From contig NC_077232.1 of the NCBI RefSeq assembly GCF_027887165.1, forward strand, positions 83,905,541 through 83,969,540: DNA of 64,000 nucleotides. The letters are read 5' to 3'. Shown in pieces: positions 23,886-35,564 of this stretch (the first letter of the stretch is position 1; each line of letters starts with the position of its first letter). The translations under genes were made by a program, and so were the position numbers. The notes beneath the pieces were generated by a model. It saw nothing but the letters and a program-made list of their open reading frames with translations, did not search any database and was not told where the DNA came from. Source of the DNA: Monodelphis domestica. Lineage: Eukaryota > Chordata > Mammalia > Didelphimorphia > Didelphidae.

Positions 23886-24224
23886 GGAAGGGGGTGTAGT
23901 GCTGGAGTCAAAGATGGAACCTACTCAGTTCAAATGCCTTTAATTTCTTTGACCTTCCTCTGCTTTCTCTACAGTCCAGTCCCTCACCTCCACCCCCTGT
24001 AATTGTCCCCTGAACTGTTTCACCTCAGGAAAAACATCAGACTGCTTCATTCTGCTCAAGTTCCATCATTCCTGGTAGGGTGATCAGCCTAGCTGGATTG
24101 TTTTCACTCTTGCACAAATGCCCTTGCAATGGGGAGCCCACATCCTTCTACCAGTCCATCCATTCAATCCAAAAAGAAAGAGGAAGATTGAAATTGGTTG
24201 GAGTCACAGAATGTCAGTTGATTG

Positions 24225-24385
24225 TCCTCTTAGATATCATGCATTCTACACCCATTCTATTTACAGAGAGTGAAGCTGAAGCCTAGAGAAGGTAATAATT
24301 TGTCTAAGGTCACACAGCAAATCACTGATAGAATCAAGACTCTTACCAGGTCTGCCTCCCAGCCCTATGGCATGCCTCTGTGCTC
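24225..24385 (-). repeat. MIR-like SINE fragment
   Basis: The block gcctagagaaggtaataatt followed by ggtcacacagcaaatcactg is a CORE-SINE signature in reverse orientation. Diverged. Confidence 0.5.
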
Positions 24386-25194
24386 TGAAACAGCCAACCT
24401 TATGTGTAGGCTGCAGAGGTCCTCATCCCTGCCCCCTAAAGGCCTGAGATACCTGCCTGGGAGCAAGACTATTGATCCCTGGAAAGAAAGGCAACTAGGA
24501 CCCCAGAAGATATTGGCTTCATTATTTTTCAGAGGGCAGGGATGGGGGGAATATATTTCAATTCCGTTTTGTTTGGAAAGACATGTGTCATTATTAATAA
24601 AACGGATTTTTAAAAAAGTTATCCACCTAGTTGTAATTTGCGATCATAAGTGTGGGTGGGGACAGTAGGAAACAATAGCTGGACTGAGAAATCAGTCTCA
24701 AGAGCTGAAAGCTTCTGGGACCTTTGCTACTAGGAGATGGTGCTGGGAGGAGGGCAGGTGCCCCTTGACTGGTACAAACACCCAATTTCACTCAGCAAAT
24801 ATTACTTCATTCATAGCCCAGGTAGGCAAACTAGATCCCCCCACATACCCACACTCCTGTGCACACACATGCACATATTTACACCCTCCCCCAACTTCAT
24901 GTCAGTCAGATTTTCTGCCTTGCCCTTTCTTTCTCATACCAGAGAACCTAATGTTTTTACCCATACCCTAGGCAGGCTCCTCAGACTTCCCTTTTCTCTC
25001 CAAATACACATATCAAATGTGGACTTCCACTCACATTAATGTGCCAGTTCCTATTGCATTCGTTCTCAAATAGTAAAACTCACATTTTTCCTGGGGGAAA
25101 CATACTCCTACTAGAGTCCAAAAAGGGGTATTTCCCCACCATTCCTACTCAAGGTTCCTACAAAAATTCATTTGCCTCATCATACAATTTCTGT

Positions 25195-25418
25195 TCAGTC
25201 ATTTATTACTTTTTTGACCCACTTTCTTAGCAAAGATATTGGGGTAGCATGCCATTTCCCCTTCCAGTGTGTCCCCATATTACAGAAGAGGAACTGAGAT
25301 TTTAAATGCCTTGGCAAGGGTCCCAAAGCTGGTAAATGTCTGAAGATATATTTGATCTCAGAACTTTCTGATTCCAGGCCCAGGGTTATATCCACTGCTC
25401 CACCGAGCTGCCAGCGTC
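25195..25418 (-). repeat. Old CORE-type marsupial SINE, reverse orientation
   Basis: It begins with the cttagcaaagatattggggt block and passes through the tccccatattacagaagagg core. It ends with tccactgctccaccgagctgcc, the reverse of a tRNA-like head. Same family as the copies at 46940 and 50393. Strongly diverged. Confidence 0.65.
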
Positions 25419-25429
25419 ATACATAGAAA

Positions 25430-26350
25430 CACCAAATAACTCTTTCAAGAATTTTTCTCCCCGCAACTCGTCCTAAGGCACACGTAGATTCCCCAACATA
25501 GTCACATGCATATACAGCATGCACATACATGAAACACAAATAGGCGTGCGTACACTCATTTATACCCAGACACACGCACACTATGTTTCTGTTTTTACTC
25601 AGGGCGACGCCCGCCTCTCCCTCAATTGCTGTCTCTAACTCTATTGAGCCTCTTCTGACCCGAACTTTCCCCTCAGCCATTGCCTCCGAGTGATCCCGGC
25701 GCTTTGATGAGAGCCAGCGTCTTGATTTTTCCACGGGTCCCACTCAGCTTCTCCCACACAATTTCTGGGAGCTCTAGGGGATCGGAATGAGCATTGCGAG
25801 AGTTCCACTACCAGGAAGCTCTGTCTCTACCCCACCACAGTTACCCGATTGCTTCTTTTTCAATGACTTGGAACTCCATATTTCTCTACCAAGGACTTGA
25901 GCGGTCATTGAGGGAAGGAAGAGGCAATTGTATTCAGGGGCTAGACTCCCTCACTCTGGGAACTGAGTGGCTGAATGGGAGAGAGGGAATGGGAAGGAAC
26001 TGGGGAGGGGGGGGGGCGTGCTGTCCAACTACACCAGAGTCATCTGTTGGACGACAGTACAGCACACTTGGACGGACAGCCCAACTACACCGCAGTAGTT
26101 CTCGGAAGACAGTGTCCCAGGCGAAATCCCAGAGGAGAGAAAGTGGTTCTTTCCGAAGGAGCGTCCCTGGACAGTAACTGGACATTCAAAGACGTTATTT
26201 GAATCTTTCCATAGGACTGGAACCAATTACCATATTTTACAAAACCGAAACTTCAAACAATGTGAATTCGAATGCATGGAGCAGTTCAGAGGATTCGTGG
26301 TTTGCACTAATCGGGACCTGAGTTTACACTTACACAATCGTCAGCTTGCT
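25430..26350. other. CpG-enriched single-copy block between HMX1 and SOHo
   Basis: CpGs are commoner than in the surrounding DNA, and there is no recognisable repeat or exon. The first 160 bases are CA-rich. Positions 26023-26110 contain the 11-mer ccaactacacc twice and an inverted pair gtccaac/gttggac. Candidate regulatory DNA; function unknown. Confidence 0.4.
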
Positions 26351-26404
26351 AGCTGATGCACTTTTATATGTATACGTATGTAGGTGTTTCTATATAATTA
26401 CAAT

Positions 26405-26610
26405 AGTAATAGCAATAATTGTAGCTAGCCATTCATGCTTCCAAAACCTTTTCTAAACATTAGCTCCTTTGATAATGACAATAACTCCAAAGAGGCTCTA
26501 GTACAATAATTATCGCCCCATTTTCAGATAAACAAACATGACTCGGAGAGAAGTGAGTCGTGTCCAAGGTTACCCAGCCAGTGGAGTGTCGGAGCTCTGA
26601 TCTTGCTGGT
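26405..26610 (-). repeat. MIR-like SINE fragment
   Basis: Its order is the reverse of MIR: a taattatcgccccattttca block, then a ggttacccagccagtggagt block. Diverged. Confidence 0.5.
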
Positions 26611-26619
26611 CAAAGAAGT

Positions 26620-27830
26620 GGTTGCTGAAGGAAGACCTCAGTCAAGCTAAGTATATAAAAGCATATCCGCTGGGCTTTTTTGGTCACAAGTCTTGATGGA
26701 AGGAGCACTCACACTGAAGACATCGCAGACCCTCCAAGCAATAATATTAGATTGTGAAATATTTGATAGTAGGGGTGGGAAACAATAGTAATGACTTCAA
26801 TATGTATCAATACAAAACATCCTTGCCTTAACATAATAATATTTATGTAGGTAATTACAACCATCAAGTCCCATCTGCCACAAATTTTAACTATGGGCAG
26901 AACTCATTGAGGTCTAAACAAGCAATCTTGCCTTAGAGGTGGAGAAGACCAACTAGCCTTTCCATACAGCCAGGATGATGCAGGTAATTGGACTGGGGGA
27001 AGGGACAAAGAAAAGATGACGAGGTGCAGAAATTCTCCCTTTGATCTGAATTGGTTGGTGGCTGGAGAAAATCACAGTCTGAGGTCCGGAACAAACGTTC
27101 TCTTGGGCTTTTTTTTTTTGGGGGGGGGGTCAGGTCAGTCTTCACTTGGGGCCTAAATGAACTAAATGATCTTGACGATTTCTACCAGCCTAGTCTTTCC
27201 ACATCCTCTATCTTAAGGGCCCTTCTGGCTCTATTCTATAAAGTCTATTCTCTAAAGTCTGTCCTCTATTCTGTAAAGTCTTTCAGTTCTCACATTCCAT
27301 ATTCTGAGCTCTGAGATACGGGAAGGTATTGAATGGCTTTAATATCACATATCTTTTGCTTTAAGATTGATGTGCCGACTCTGACATTCTATGGATCTCT
27401 GAGTTTCTGTTTGTTCATTTATTTATTAAACCTAGAGTTCCAGCCATTACGGAAGCTGACCTGACTTCAGGTAGACCTGAGGCTCTCCAGTAGTGACTCT
27501 CCCTGAGAAGGCTGGGGGAATGAACAAATTATGTAACTTGTTTGCACTTTCAAAATAAACATGTTTTCTGTAAACCAAATTCTTCACCGAGACAGAAGTA
27601 CATGAAAAGAGAAGAATTCTAGCTGCCCTTGAATTCAAGTGAATGGCTAAGCAGCTCAACCTGAGCCAAAATTACTATCACCTTCATTCCCCCAATTGGA
27701 ACACAAAATTTCGAATTTCCTTCTGGCTCCTCTATTTTGAATTTAAAGTAGACCTTCAAAGAGTGACCCATAAAAGGAATGCCAGAGGAAGAAAATCGAT
27801 AGACTGAAAGGCACCTTGTTAAAGTATCTG
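26620..27830. other. Intergenic DNA, nothing recognised
   Basis: Mixed single-copy sequence. A T-run directly followed by a G-run lies at about 27109-27129. The part at 27180-27310 has repeated tctattctataaagtct-like words, a small degenerate tandem repeat. Confidence 0.4.
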
Positions 27831-28000
27831 TCCTGCTTAGGCCCTGCCTTATGGCCTCCCACAGCGTACCTCACTTATTGTCTGTGTCTAAAGCATTCCT
27901 GTGGGTCGATATTTTATAAATCTCTCAGGCGCTTTGGCTCCGCTGTTGCCCGATGATGTATGATATTGATCCATCTCCCCCCTTCCCAGGACTTCCAACT
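27830..28000. promoter_or_regulatory. Candidate conserved non-coding element
   Basis: A compact repeat-free block with balanced composition and several factor-like words (ttttataaatc, gatgatgtatgatattgatcc). Proposed from appearance only; an alignment with other marsupials and chicken is required. Confidence 0.25.
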
Positions 28001-28344
28001 TCCCCCTCCTCTCCAACCTCTCCTCCCTCCCATTCACCCACATCATGCTAAATTAGCAGCAGACTGAGATTGAACTTGGGTTCCCATTCTTCCACAGAAG
28101 GAGAGTTCACTACAGAGCATACATAAGTGAATCAAAACCCTAACGTGTCAAAGATAGAAAAGATCTTAAAGCAAAGAATCTAGAATGGTAGAGCTGTTGG
28201 GGCCGTAGAACACAGGCTATGAAAGAACTTGAACATGGCTTAGAATAGAGATCAGAGAATGATAGACCTGGAAATTCTATAAAACACACAGCATAGAGTG
28301 CTAAGTCAAGGTGGAATCTTTGAACACAGAACCCAAAAGGCAGA

Positions 28345-28490
28345 GATTCAAAAAATTAGACATCACCTAGTTGAATCTCTGCATTCAAGAAATAAGGAAA
28401 CTGAGGTCCAGAAAGTGGGGTGACTTAACCAGAAGGATACAATAGTGAGTTATTGGCAGAGACTGGCATAGAACCTATGTTGATCCCCAG
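28345..28490 (-). repeat. MIR-like SINE fragment
   Basis: The aaggaaactgaggtccagaa block and the gtgacttaaccagaagg block fit a MIR in reverse orientation. Confidence 0.45.
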
Positions 28491-28960
28491 CCAAGTTGAC
28501 TTCCCTCCCGCAAAAGTCCCAGAAGATTTTTATCAAAAAGAGCTTTTCCAGCTTCAGGTCTGGCCCGGTTCTGAGCTCCCTCTGCTGGGCCAAGTTCGGG
28601 AACAATGACTTCTCACCCCCAGGAGGAGGGGGAAACAAGGCGTGTCAGGCTGGGCCTTTCTCGGCATCTCAGAAGATAAAAGCTTCTTCCCCGAACATTG
28701 ATCCGAGAGCCCCCTTCGGCGCTTCTCTGGCGAATCCAAATGTTCATTGATTCCTCCCACTGGCCCCGGAGGACTTTCAGAATCGCTGAGCTCACCTTCC
28801 AGAGCTGAGTCCCGTCTCCTTCGAAGGCCTAGGAGCTGGGAGGAGGAGGAGGCAGGCGGCAACCGAGATCAAGTCTTTGCCGCCTCCCTGCCCCCACCTT
28901 GTCCCTTTAGAGTTGGCCCCTCCTCAGGCTGGGCCTGAGACTAATGTCAGAACATCTGGA
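28490..28960. other. G+C-rich block between HMX1 and SOHo
   Basis: A G+C-rich single-copy stretch with several CpGs. Small open frames exist on both strands but none resembles a known protein or carries splice signals I would trust. Candidate regulatory DNA. Confidence 0.35.
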
Positions 28961-29494
28961 AAGGATCCGTTAGCATATCACCTGGCTAACCTTTCTAGGC
29001 CTTTGTTCCGAGGCTGCTCTGCTGGCAAAGGGCTTTTTACAAAGGGAGAGAAATCACTCCAACCTGTGACACTCGGACACAGTTCACTGTTCCGTGGTTT
29101 TGCCTACACTTCAGCAAGTGGCTTTCTTTCCCTATAAGGCCTGGCCATGAACTGATGTAGACTTGAGGTCCAGGGATAGAGCTCTTTCCACTCCCTCCAC
29201 TCCCTCATTCCAAAACCTCAGGAGCTGGGGATTTTGAGTGGGGGAGACCTAGAGCAAAGAGACCATTTCATGGATTCCTAGGAAGGTATCTTCCCCAAGT
29301 ACCAGCCTGATTTTAGAGTTCAAAGAGACCAGAAAGTACATTAAACTGTTATTATCAACTCTTCGTGTTGTGTATGTGAAAAATGACTGTGAAACTTTGG
29401 CAAGTACAAAAGGCTCTAGGAATTTTCTTGGAATGTGGAAGCAACTAAAAGGAAATTGAATACAAATTATAGAATATAAAAGGTGAAAGGAATC

Positions 29495-29815
29495 CTAGGA
29501 CATGATACTAGTTTCAAAATGCAAGCAATACCATCCCCTTCATTTTACAGAGAGGGAAATTGAGGCCTAGAGAGACATGACTTGCCAAAGATTAGGAAGA
29601 ACTAGGACTAGAACTCAACTATCCTGAGGAAAGCTGCCTGTTAGAGTAGATAGGATGCCTGGTGCTGGGAAACATGAGTTCAAGACTTATGACCTATTGT
29701 CAATGCCTTGGAACCCTGAGCAAATTACTTAAGATTGAGCCTCAGTTATCTCTATGGTGAAATATAGAATTAGACCAGGTGAACTTCAAGGTCCTTTCCA
29801 GATTGAATTCTCCTT
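29495..29815. repeat. Pair of MIR-like fragments
   Basis: Positions 29495-29630 read as a reverse-strand CORE-SINE (ttcattttacagagaggg, gaggcctagagagacatgac). Positions 29640-29815 read as a forward copy (cttggaaccctgagcaaatt, gcctcagttatctc). Both are diverged. Confidence 0.5.
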
Positions 29816-30029
29816 TTCTAACTCTCAACCCAGAATTGTTTTCACTTCATGAGAGCATAAGTGACGACAGAACAGAAATTAGGAAGCTGGAGTCTGCCAA
29901 AGAGAAAAGGGCATCATTGCTATTGGTCTGGGAGCACATGGGGGGTCAATTAGCAATTGTTAGCCCATTTCCATCCAAAGGGAGAGCACCCAGCAGCACC
30001 CTTGCATATTGGGTTTTCTGACTCCTCCC

Positions 30030-30300
30030 TCTGAGTTCATTCATGCAAGGCAATCTATCAAGAAGCCTCAATGAACCTTCCCAGTAATCAGAAATGAACC
30101 AACTGTGTAAGGAGGCTCATTTTCCAAGTGTGACTAATGATTTGAGAGAGATTGATGCGCCCACTGCTTGGACCAGAGGAAGGTGGAAAAGCCAATTGCC
30201 GCCCTGATTAAACAGAGCTAATCAATCAGCCCAAGAGGCAACACTTGGCCTATCCTCACCCCCTCCCTTCCATAACTCGGCCAACCAAAACCATTCCTAG
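30030..30300. promoter_or_regulatory. Candidate enhancer with clustered homeodomain sites
   Basis: A repeat-free stretch containing actaatgatttgagag, gccaattgccgccctgatta and gctaatcaatcagcc. It has at least four ATTA/TAAT cores, with a TAATCAATCA word that fits PBX/HOX-type binding, in about 130 bp (30125-30240). Its place between two tandem homeobox genes makes shared cis-regulation plausible. Prediction only. Confidence 0.35.
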
Positions 30301-30904
30301 AATCAGTTAGATGAGCCCACAGAGCCTATTACAAAGGCTTATAGGTTGTAGAGTAGGAAGAAAACTTAGTTATTATTCAGACCCCCTTTTTCACCTCCAT
30401 TTGCTAAGCCACAGGAAGAGAAGAAGCAATCCGACAAAGGCTCAGTCTCTAGTTCTGTCTTCACAGCCTCTTATCCAGCATCACTGACAAATCGGTAGCC
30501 TGTTCTATTTTGGGAATGGATTAATTTTAAGGACCACAAATAACAACCTTCTCCTATCCCCCCCCCTCCCCGATCTAATGATGAAGCAGAAACACATCTT
30601 TGCAGCATCTACTCATTACTCCTAATTTCATCCTGGGAGGTGGGATGGACAAGCAGAATAAAGCTGATTTTTCAGTTCAGTTTGGCACAAGTTAGTCAGG
30701 CTTTCTTGAATATAGTGAGTTAGGATGGTGACTCTCATTCTAGTGCCAAGTTGGTGAAACAGGATGACCCCTGCCCCTGATTTGAGGTTACAGGAAAGAG
30801 GAGAAATAAAGAAGGGAGAGAATGAGGGCAAGTTCTAGTCAGGAGAAGGTAGTTAGTTATTGGAAGGGGAGGGGAACTGCTTTGGAGTTTCCAAGTGGGA
30901 CGTA

Positions 30905-31640
30905 GTGCTTCAATTGATCACGTCCTGGCCTGAGTTAACAAGCCTGTGTTGAAGTCCATACTTTGCCTCTAAAAAGCTTTATGCCTTTGAATGAATCTCT
31001 TAATCCCTTTAAACATTGGGTTCTTCAATTGTAAAGTGTGAAAAAAATAATACTTGCACCACCCATTCCCATGGTTGTTATGAGGAAAAAACATTTAAAC
31101 TGTAAAGTGATATTGAAATTCAACATTTATTAAGTGCTACCACTATGGAAGGTCTTGGTTTAATAACTTTCAGGGAGAAAGATGTCTTCCCATCTGCCTT
31201 CAATTAACACAGTCTGGAAGGGTAGATAAGAAATAAACTCAAGTATTTATGACCTCAGTTTCTCTCTCAGTAAAATGGGGTCAACAACACTCTAATGTAT
31301 TACAACAGCACTGTTTTAAAGTAAATATTTTATGTTATTCAGTCATTCTAGTCAAACCCAATTCTTCATGACCCCAATTGGGATTTTCTTGACAAAGATA
31401 CTGGAGTAGTTTACCATTTCCTTCTCAAGTTCATTTGATATATAAGGAAACTGAGACCAGCAGAATCAAGAATCTTGCTCAGGGTCACAAAAATTTTAAT
31501 TGGGTTTAAACTTTAAGGCAGCTATGGAAAACCATACCTAAGTTTCTATCCCAGTTGACACACTAGTGAAATGACCCTGGGCAAGTCCTTCAACAATCTC
31601 TTTTATCCTGAGTTTTCTCATCTGAAAAAGGAGAGCACAC
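30905..31640. repeat. Cluster of diverged SINE fragments
   Basis: Positions 30905-31125 are MIR-like on the + strand. Positions 31335-31515 are a CORE-type marsupial SINE in reverse orientation (ttcttcatgaccccaattgg, ttcttgacaaagatactgga). Positions 31530-31640 are a partial MIR-like copy on the + strand (aaatgaccctgggcaagtcc). All old. Confidence 0.5.
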
Positions 31641-31644
31641 ACTT

Positions 31645-31712
31645 ATGTGTGTGTGTGTGTACACATACTTGTGCATATGTATATAAACACATATATGTGT
31701 GTGTATACATTA
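31645..31712. repeat. TG/TATG simple repeat
   Basis: Alternating TG and CA/TA dinucleotides, including an uninterrupted gtgtgtgtgtgt. Confidence 0.85.
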
Positions 31713-32629
31713 CCAGACTTCTATAGTTTTCTGAAGGAAAATTCTGCAGATCCTAGAGTGTTAGATAAACTTGAATTGTTATTGGGTATAGGTTTCAAAT
31801 TTTATCAGTTTTTGTATTGTTATATTGTTCCATATGAATTGTTCCAAATTGTAAGGATAGGTCAGTGTTTGCTAAATAAGTTCCTGGGATCAGTGTTCTA
31901 CACTGTAATGCAGTAATAACTACAAGTGTTCTCAGTCTCTGTTAGTTTTTCATCTTCCTTGTACTAGCCAAGTTCAGTAGCCAGGAACCTGTTCTGGTGT
32001 GGTCCAGTCACGGGAAGTACAAACCTGGTAAAGAATAACTAGGACCAGCCAGGAGACCGGAAGCTCCACAGCCAATATCTTGGTTGATAATAACTCCATC
32101 TCTTGAGGATAGCCTTTCAGTTTATAGAGCGCTTTCATCAAAGCAGCTATGGGAAATAAAAGCAAGTGAGGATTTTAATTCATATTTATAAAGAGCGAAG
32201 CTCTGGGACAGAGAGGGATGAGAAGAGACTCGTTTGATGTAACACAAGTCCACGATCTCGTCTTCTTTCGCAGTATCTGTTGTTAGGAAACGAAAGGGAG
32301 AAACAGACTCTGTTTTTGCAGAATGACTCAGTTTGATTGCTCCTCCCCCCCACACCATGGTCTTTGTTTTCTTAAATATAGAAATTCTCCTTTGACATTC
32401 TTTTCCCTCTTTCCTTCTCGCTTCCTCTTCTATTACTTGTTTATTTTTCCTCTTATCCTCTTTTTTCTTATCCTCCTCTTCTCCTTTTTCTTGCTTCAGA
32501 ATTTTGTGACTACTCGGAATTTTCTTTTGCTCATTTAATGTTATTGCAAATCAGGTTCAATCTTCATCCTGGACTTTTAGTTGAACCTCTTGATGGGGGA
32601 GGAATGAGTAAATAGAAAGGGAAAACGCG

Positions 32630-33720
32630 GGATCTTGGAAAACACTGCTCATAAGTCTTGGACTACAAGATTCGACAATTTCCTTTTCGGATAACGCACG
32701 CCTGGTACCTCAAACCCACTCGAATCTCATCAGCCCCTCCACCTCCCTCTCACTCGCATCCTCCATTTCGCCTGAAGCAGCAATCCCCAGAGCCGCCAAA
32801 CCAGAGAAAAAGGCCGGGGAAGGGAATAGGGAGGGGAGAGAAGTGGTCTAGTGAAGAGCGCACTGCTGTTCTGCAGGTGGGGTCAGGAGGAGGGACAGGA
32901 ATTTTTGGCAGACGAAGATAGAACCGAACATCTCGAGCCTAACTAACTGAGAAAACACCATCGGCCTTAGCGCAGCCTCTAGCTTTCGAGGAAGTCCTGG
33001 CTGGCTGGCTGGCTGAGCTGTGAGCTGTTGGTTTGGGGGGAACAGGTGTGTGTACCTGTGTGTCTGTGTGCGTGAGTGCAAGTGTGTGTAGTCTTGGGTT
33101 GGAGGTTACGGGCAGTCTCAGTCCTTGCGCGGTCGTTTTTGAAAAACATATGCATGCCCCTGTCGATAAATCGTTCGTTCCCTGCTTAAAGATTGGTTTA
33201 TATTTCAAAGTAAGTAGAAAGGAGGTCAAGGAGGAAAAGGGCATGGCCTGTCGCTCCCAATGGGGAGTGTAAGGCTTGCAGACTCGATCTCGGATAATTA
33301 AAACTCAGATTTTCTCATCTCCCGGGTTTTCCATTCCTGAGCTTCCCCGATATTGCCCACAGAACCGCGCCAGTGTTGACTTGGCTCCTTCTGCAGATAG
33401 TAGCACTTTGCACAATTCCAGCTCCCTATATCAGGCTCCCGTATCCCTTCTCCCTTTCCTCTTCCTCCCCATTTCCACGAATTTGCTGTCTGACTTCCTC
33501 CAATCTCCCTATCCGACCCCCCAGACACTTGGTTAGGACCCAGGGTCGTTCTCTGGTTTGAGATCGTTTTCAGGTTCGCTTGGTTTGAGGTGCCAATCTC
33601 TTTCTCTTCCTTGGCAGTTCCAGGTCCCCTGTCCATAGCCCAGGCTTTATCTACTCCGTCCAGACCTGGGCAAGGTAGTTCGGGCACTTTCCGCTGAGGC
33701 CCAGAGAACCCCAAATGGGG
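32630..33720. other. CpG-enriched block upstream of SOHo
   Basis: Elevated CpG density from about 32630 to 33680, no repeats, and no coding frame I recognise. It contains a TG-rich piece at 33045-33095 and ends in pyrimidine-rich DNA. It could be a promoter of a non-coding transcript or regulatory DNA 2-3 kb upstream of SOHo. Confidence 0.4.
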
Positions 33721-35380
33721 AGCCACTTTGCTTCTACTTCTTGGCTCCTTCTTTCCCCCACTCTCTTTTCTTTCTCCCTGTCTGCCCAAAGTCTCTCCAC
33801 CGCCCGAAGAGCCCCTTGTCCTTCTGCATTTGCAGGCAGGCCACTTCAGCCCACTTCAGTTCCCCCTCACATTGCTCTTTTCTCTCTCCCTTAGTGCTCC
33901 TCCCCTCCCACCCTCCCGCCCAAGCTTGACTCCAGCGCCTCCCCTCACCCCAGCCTGTTTCCTCCGAGGCCCCTACTCTAGCTCTTTCCCTGTCCTCTCC
34001 TCGCCTAATCTGGCCCTATCTCCCCTCACCTGTTTCCCTCTGGCGTCTCCCTGTCTGGAGCTCTGTCTCCCCGGGTTTTTTTTTTTTTCCTCTCTCCGCA
34101 ACCCCTCCCGGTAGCTGACTCTACCCAGTCTACACTACAGATCCCTCTCATTCTTAACTCCCTTCCCTCTTTTTAGCCTTGCTTTCTCATCACTTTCCTT
34201 TTTCTCTTCTCCATCCTCTTTCCCCCATTTCCTTGTCAATCCCGCCAGGCTTTCTTCTCTTTGTTTTCTTTACTTGAGTCATCTTGCGCAGGGAGACGTG
34301 CTCAATGCGGTTTATACCTCTGTGTTGAAGAAGAAACTGAGTCTCAGAGAGGTTAAGTGAGTTGTCTAAGTTCATACAGGTAGCAACGTCAAGTTTGAGA
34401 CCCACATGTTTCCACGTTCTCTTCTTCTGTTTCACGCTCTGTCCTTTTCCCTCCTCCCTTCACTATAATCTCTCTTACTTCCCTTTCCCCCTCTCCTGGA
34501 TATCAGATCAAATTGATTTCCCCATGCATTTCTAATTATCCTTTTATCCTTCTCAAAACCCCTAATTTGAATTTTCTCAATTATATATAAATTATATATT
34601 AGATATAAAATGATATATAAAGTTCTAGTTCCAAAGCCTATCATTAAAGGCCCTACCTAATGAAGGCCAACCTACCTATCCAGCCTTCTCTTTGTCAGTT
34701 CCCTCCCCCCCCCCCCCGTATATATTCCGAACAAATTGGATTCGATTCAGCTTAATTGAAAGACTATATTTTAGCTGACTCCGGTGGACTTGGCACTGAG
34801 GGAGGGGATAAGAATGGGGTCCTCAAGAAATCACAGATCAGTAGGAAAATAAAATGCAAACCCAGAAGATGAGCATCCATCCACAAGTAAGTCTGAGGGG
34901 CACAAGGTGAGGATGAGATATCTTTATAGAATGGGGAGTTTAGAGAAGATCCCCAGGAGATGGCTTGCATGTGAACGAGGCTTTAAAGGATGCCTATAAA
35001 TGTAAGAAGTAAATTGGGGATGGCAAGGTATTTCAGGCCTAGGTGATCAGAGGCAATGAAGCGGGCAAAATGTGTGTGTGCGTGTGTGTAGGGGGAGGGA
35101 GTGAACCGTAGGATGCTTTTCTCCTGAGCGCTTCTTTTCTCCTTCCTTCTAAATCCTCCCTTTTCTTTCCTCTCTTTTTTTGCCCCTTTTTTCTTCTTTC
35201 TTCTCCTTCCTCCCCTTTCTTCTCCGTTTCCCCTCCTCCCTTGTTCGCTTTCCTTTTCCCTCTTCTTTCTCCACTCCTCGATTCTGTCTCTTTCGGATTC
35301 AGCTTCCCTCTTGCCTATTCTCTGCTAGTCTCTTGCTTTCCCCTCTTCCTCTTGGCTCCTCCCAGGCTCCACCCCTGTTC
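33720..35380. other. Pyrimidine-rich upstream flank of SOHo
   Basis: The + strand is dominated by C and T for most of 33720-34300 and 35130-35360, with a C-run at about 34707-34719 and an AT-rich spot at 34580-34620. A partial MIR-like fragment (gaagaagaaactgagtctca) lies at 34315-34445. No gene is supported; open frames here are rich in Ser, Pro, Leu and Phe purely from composition. Confidence 0.5.
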
Positions 35381-35564
35381 TCAGTTTGGCCAATCCACGG
35401 CCGAATCTCCGCTCAGCTGCCAGGCACAAGCAGAGGTTCGGGCTCTGCCCACCGCTGAGGTTGCGGCTGGAGCCGAGCCCCGGGGGCTGTGGGGCTTGTT
35501 CCGAGGAGGCCCGGGCCTAGGGCTCCCGGGCGTAGGGTGGAGACGAAGCCTAGGCTGGAGCGCC
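35380..35564 (+). promoter_or_regulatory. SOHo promoter and 5' UTR region
   Basis: A CpG island begins here and covers exon 1. A CCAAT box lies at 35390-35394, and CACCC/CTCCC boxes (cctcccaggctccacccctg) lie just upstream. No TATA box near the expected start. Confidence 0.5.

Noticed and set aside
35241-35564. An earlier in-frame ATG for SOHo that would add 108 residues
   Set aside because: The extension is hydrophobic Phe/Leu/Ser sequence read from pyrimidine-rich flank and contains the CCAAT box. MSQEEQ at 35565 gives an HMX-like start with the EH1 motif near the N-terminus.
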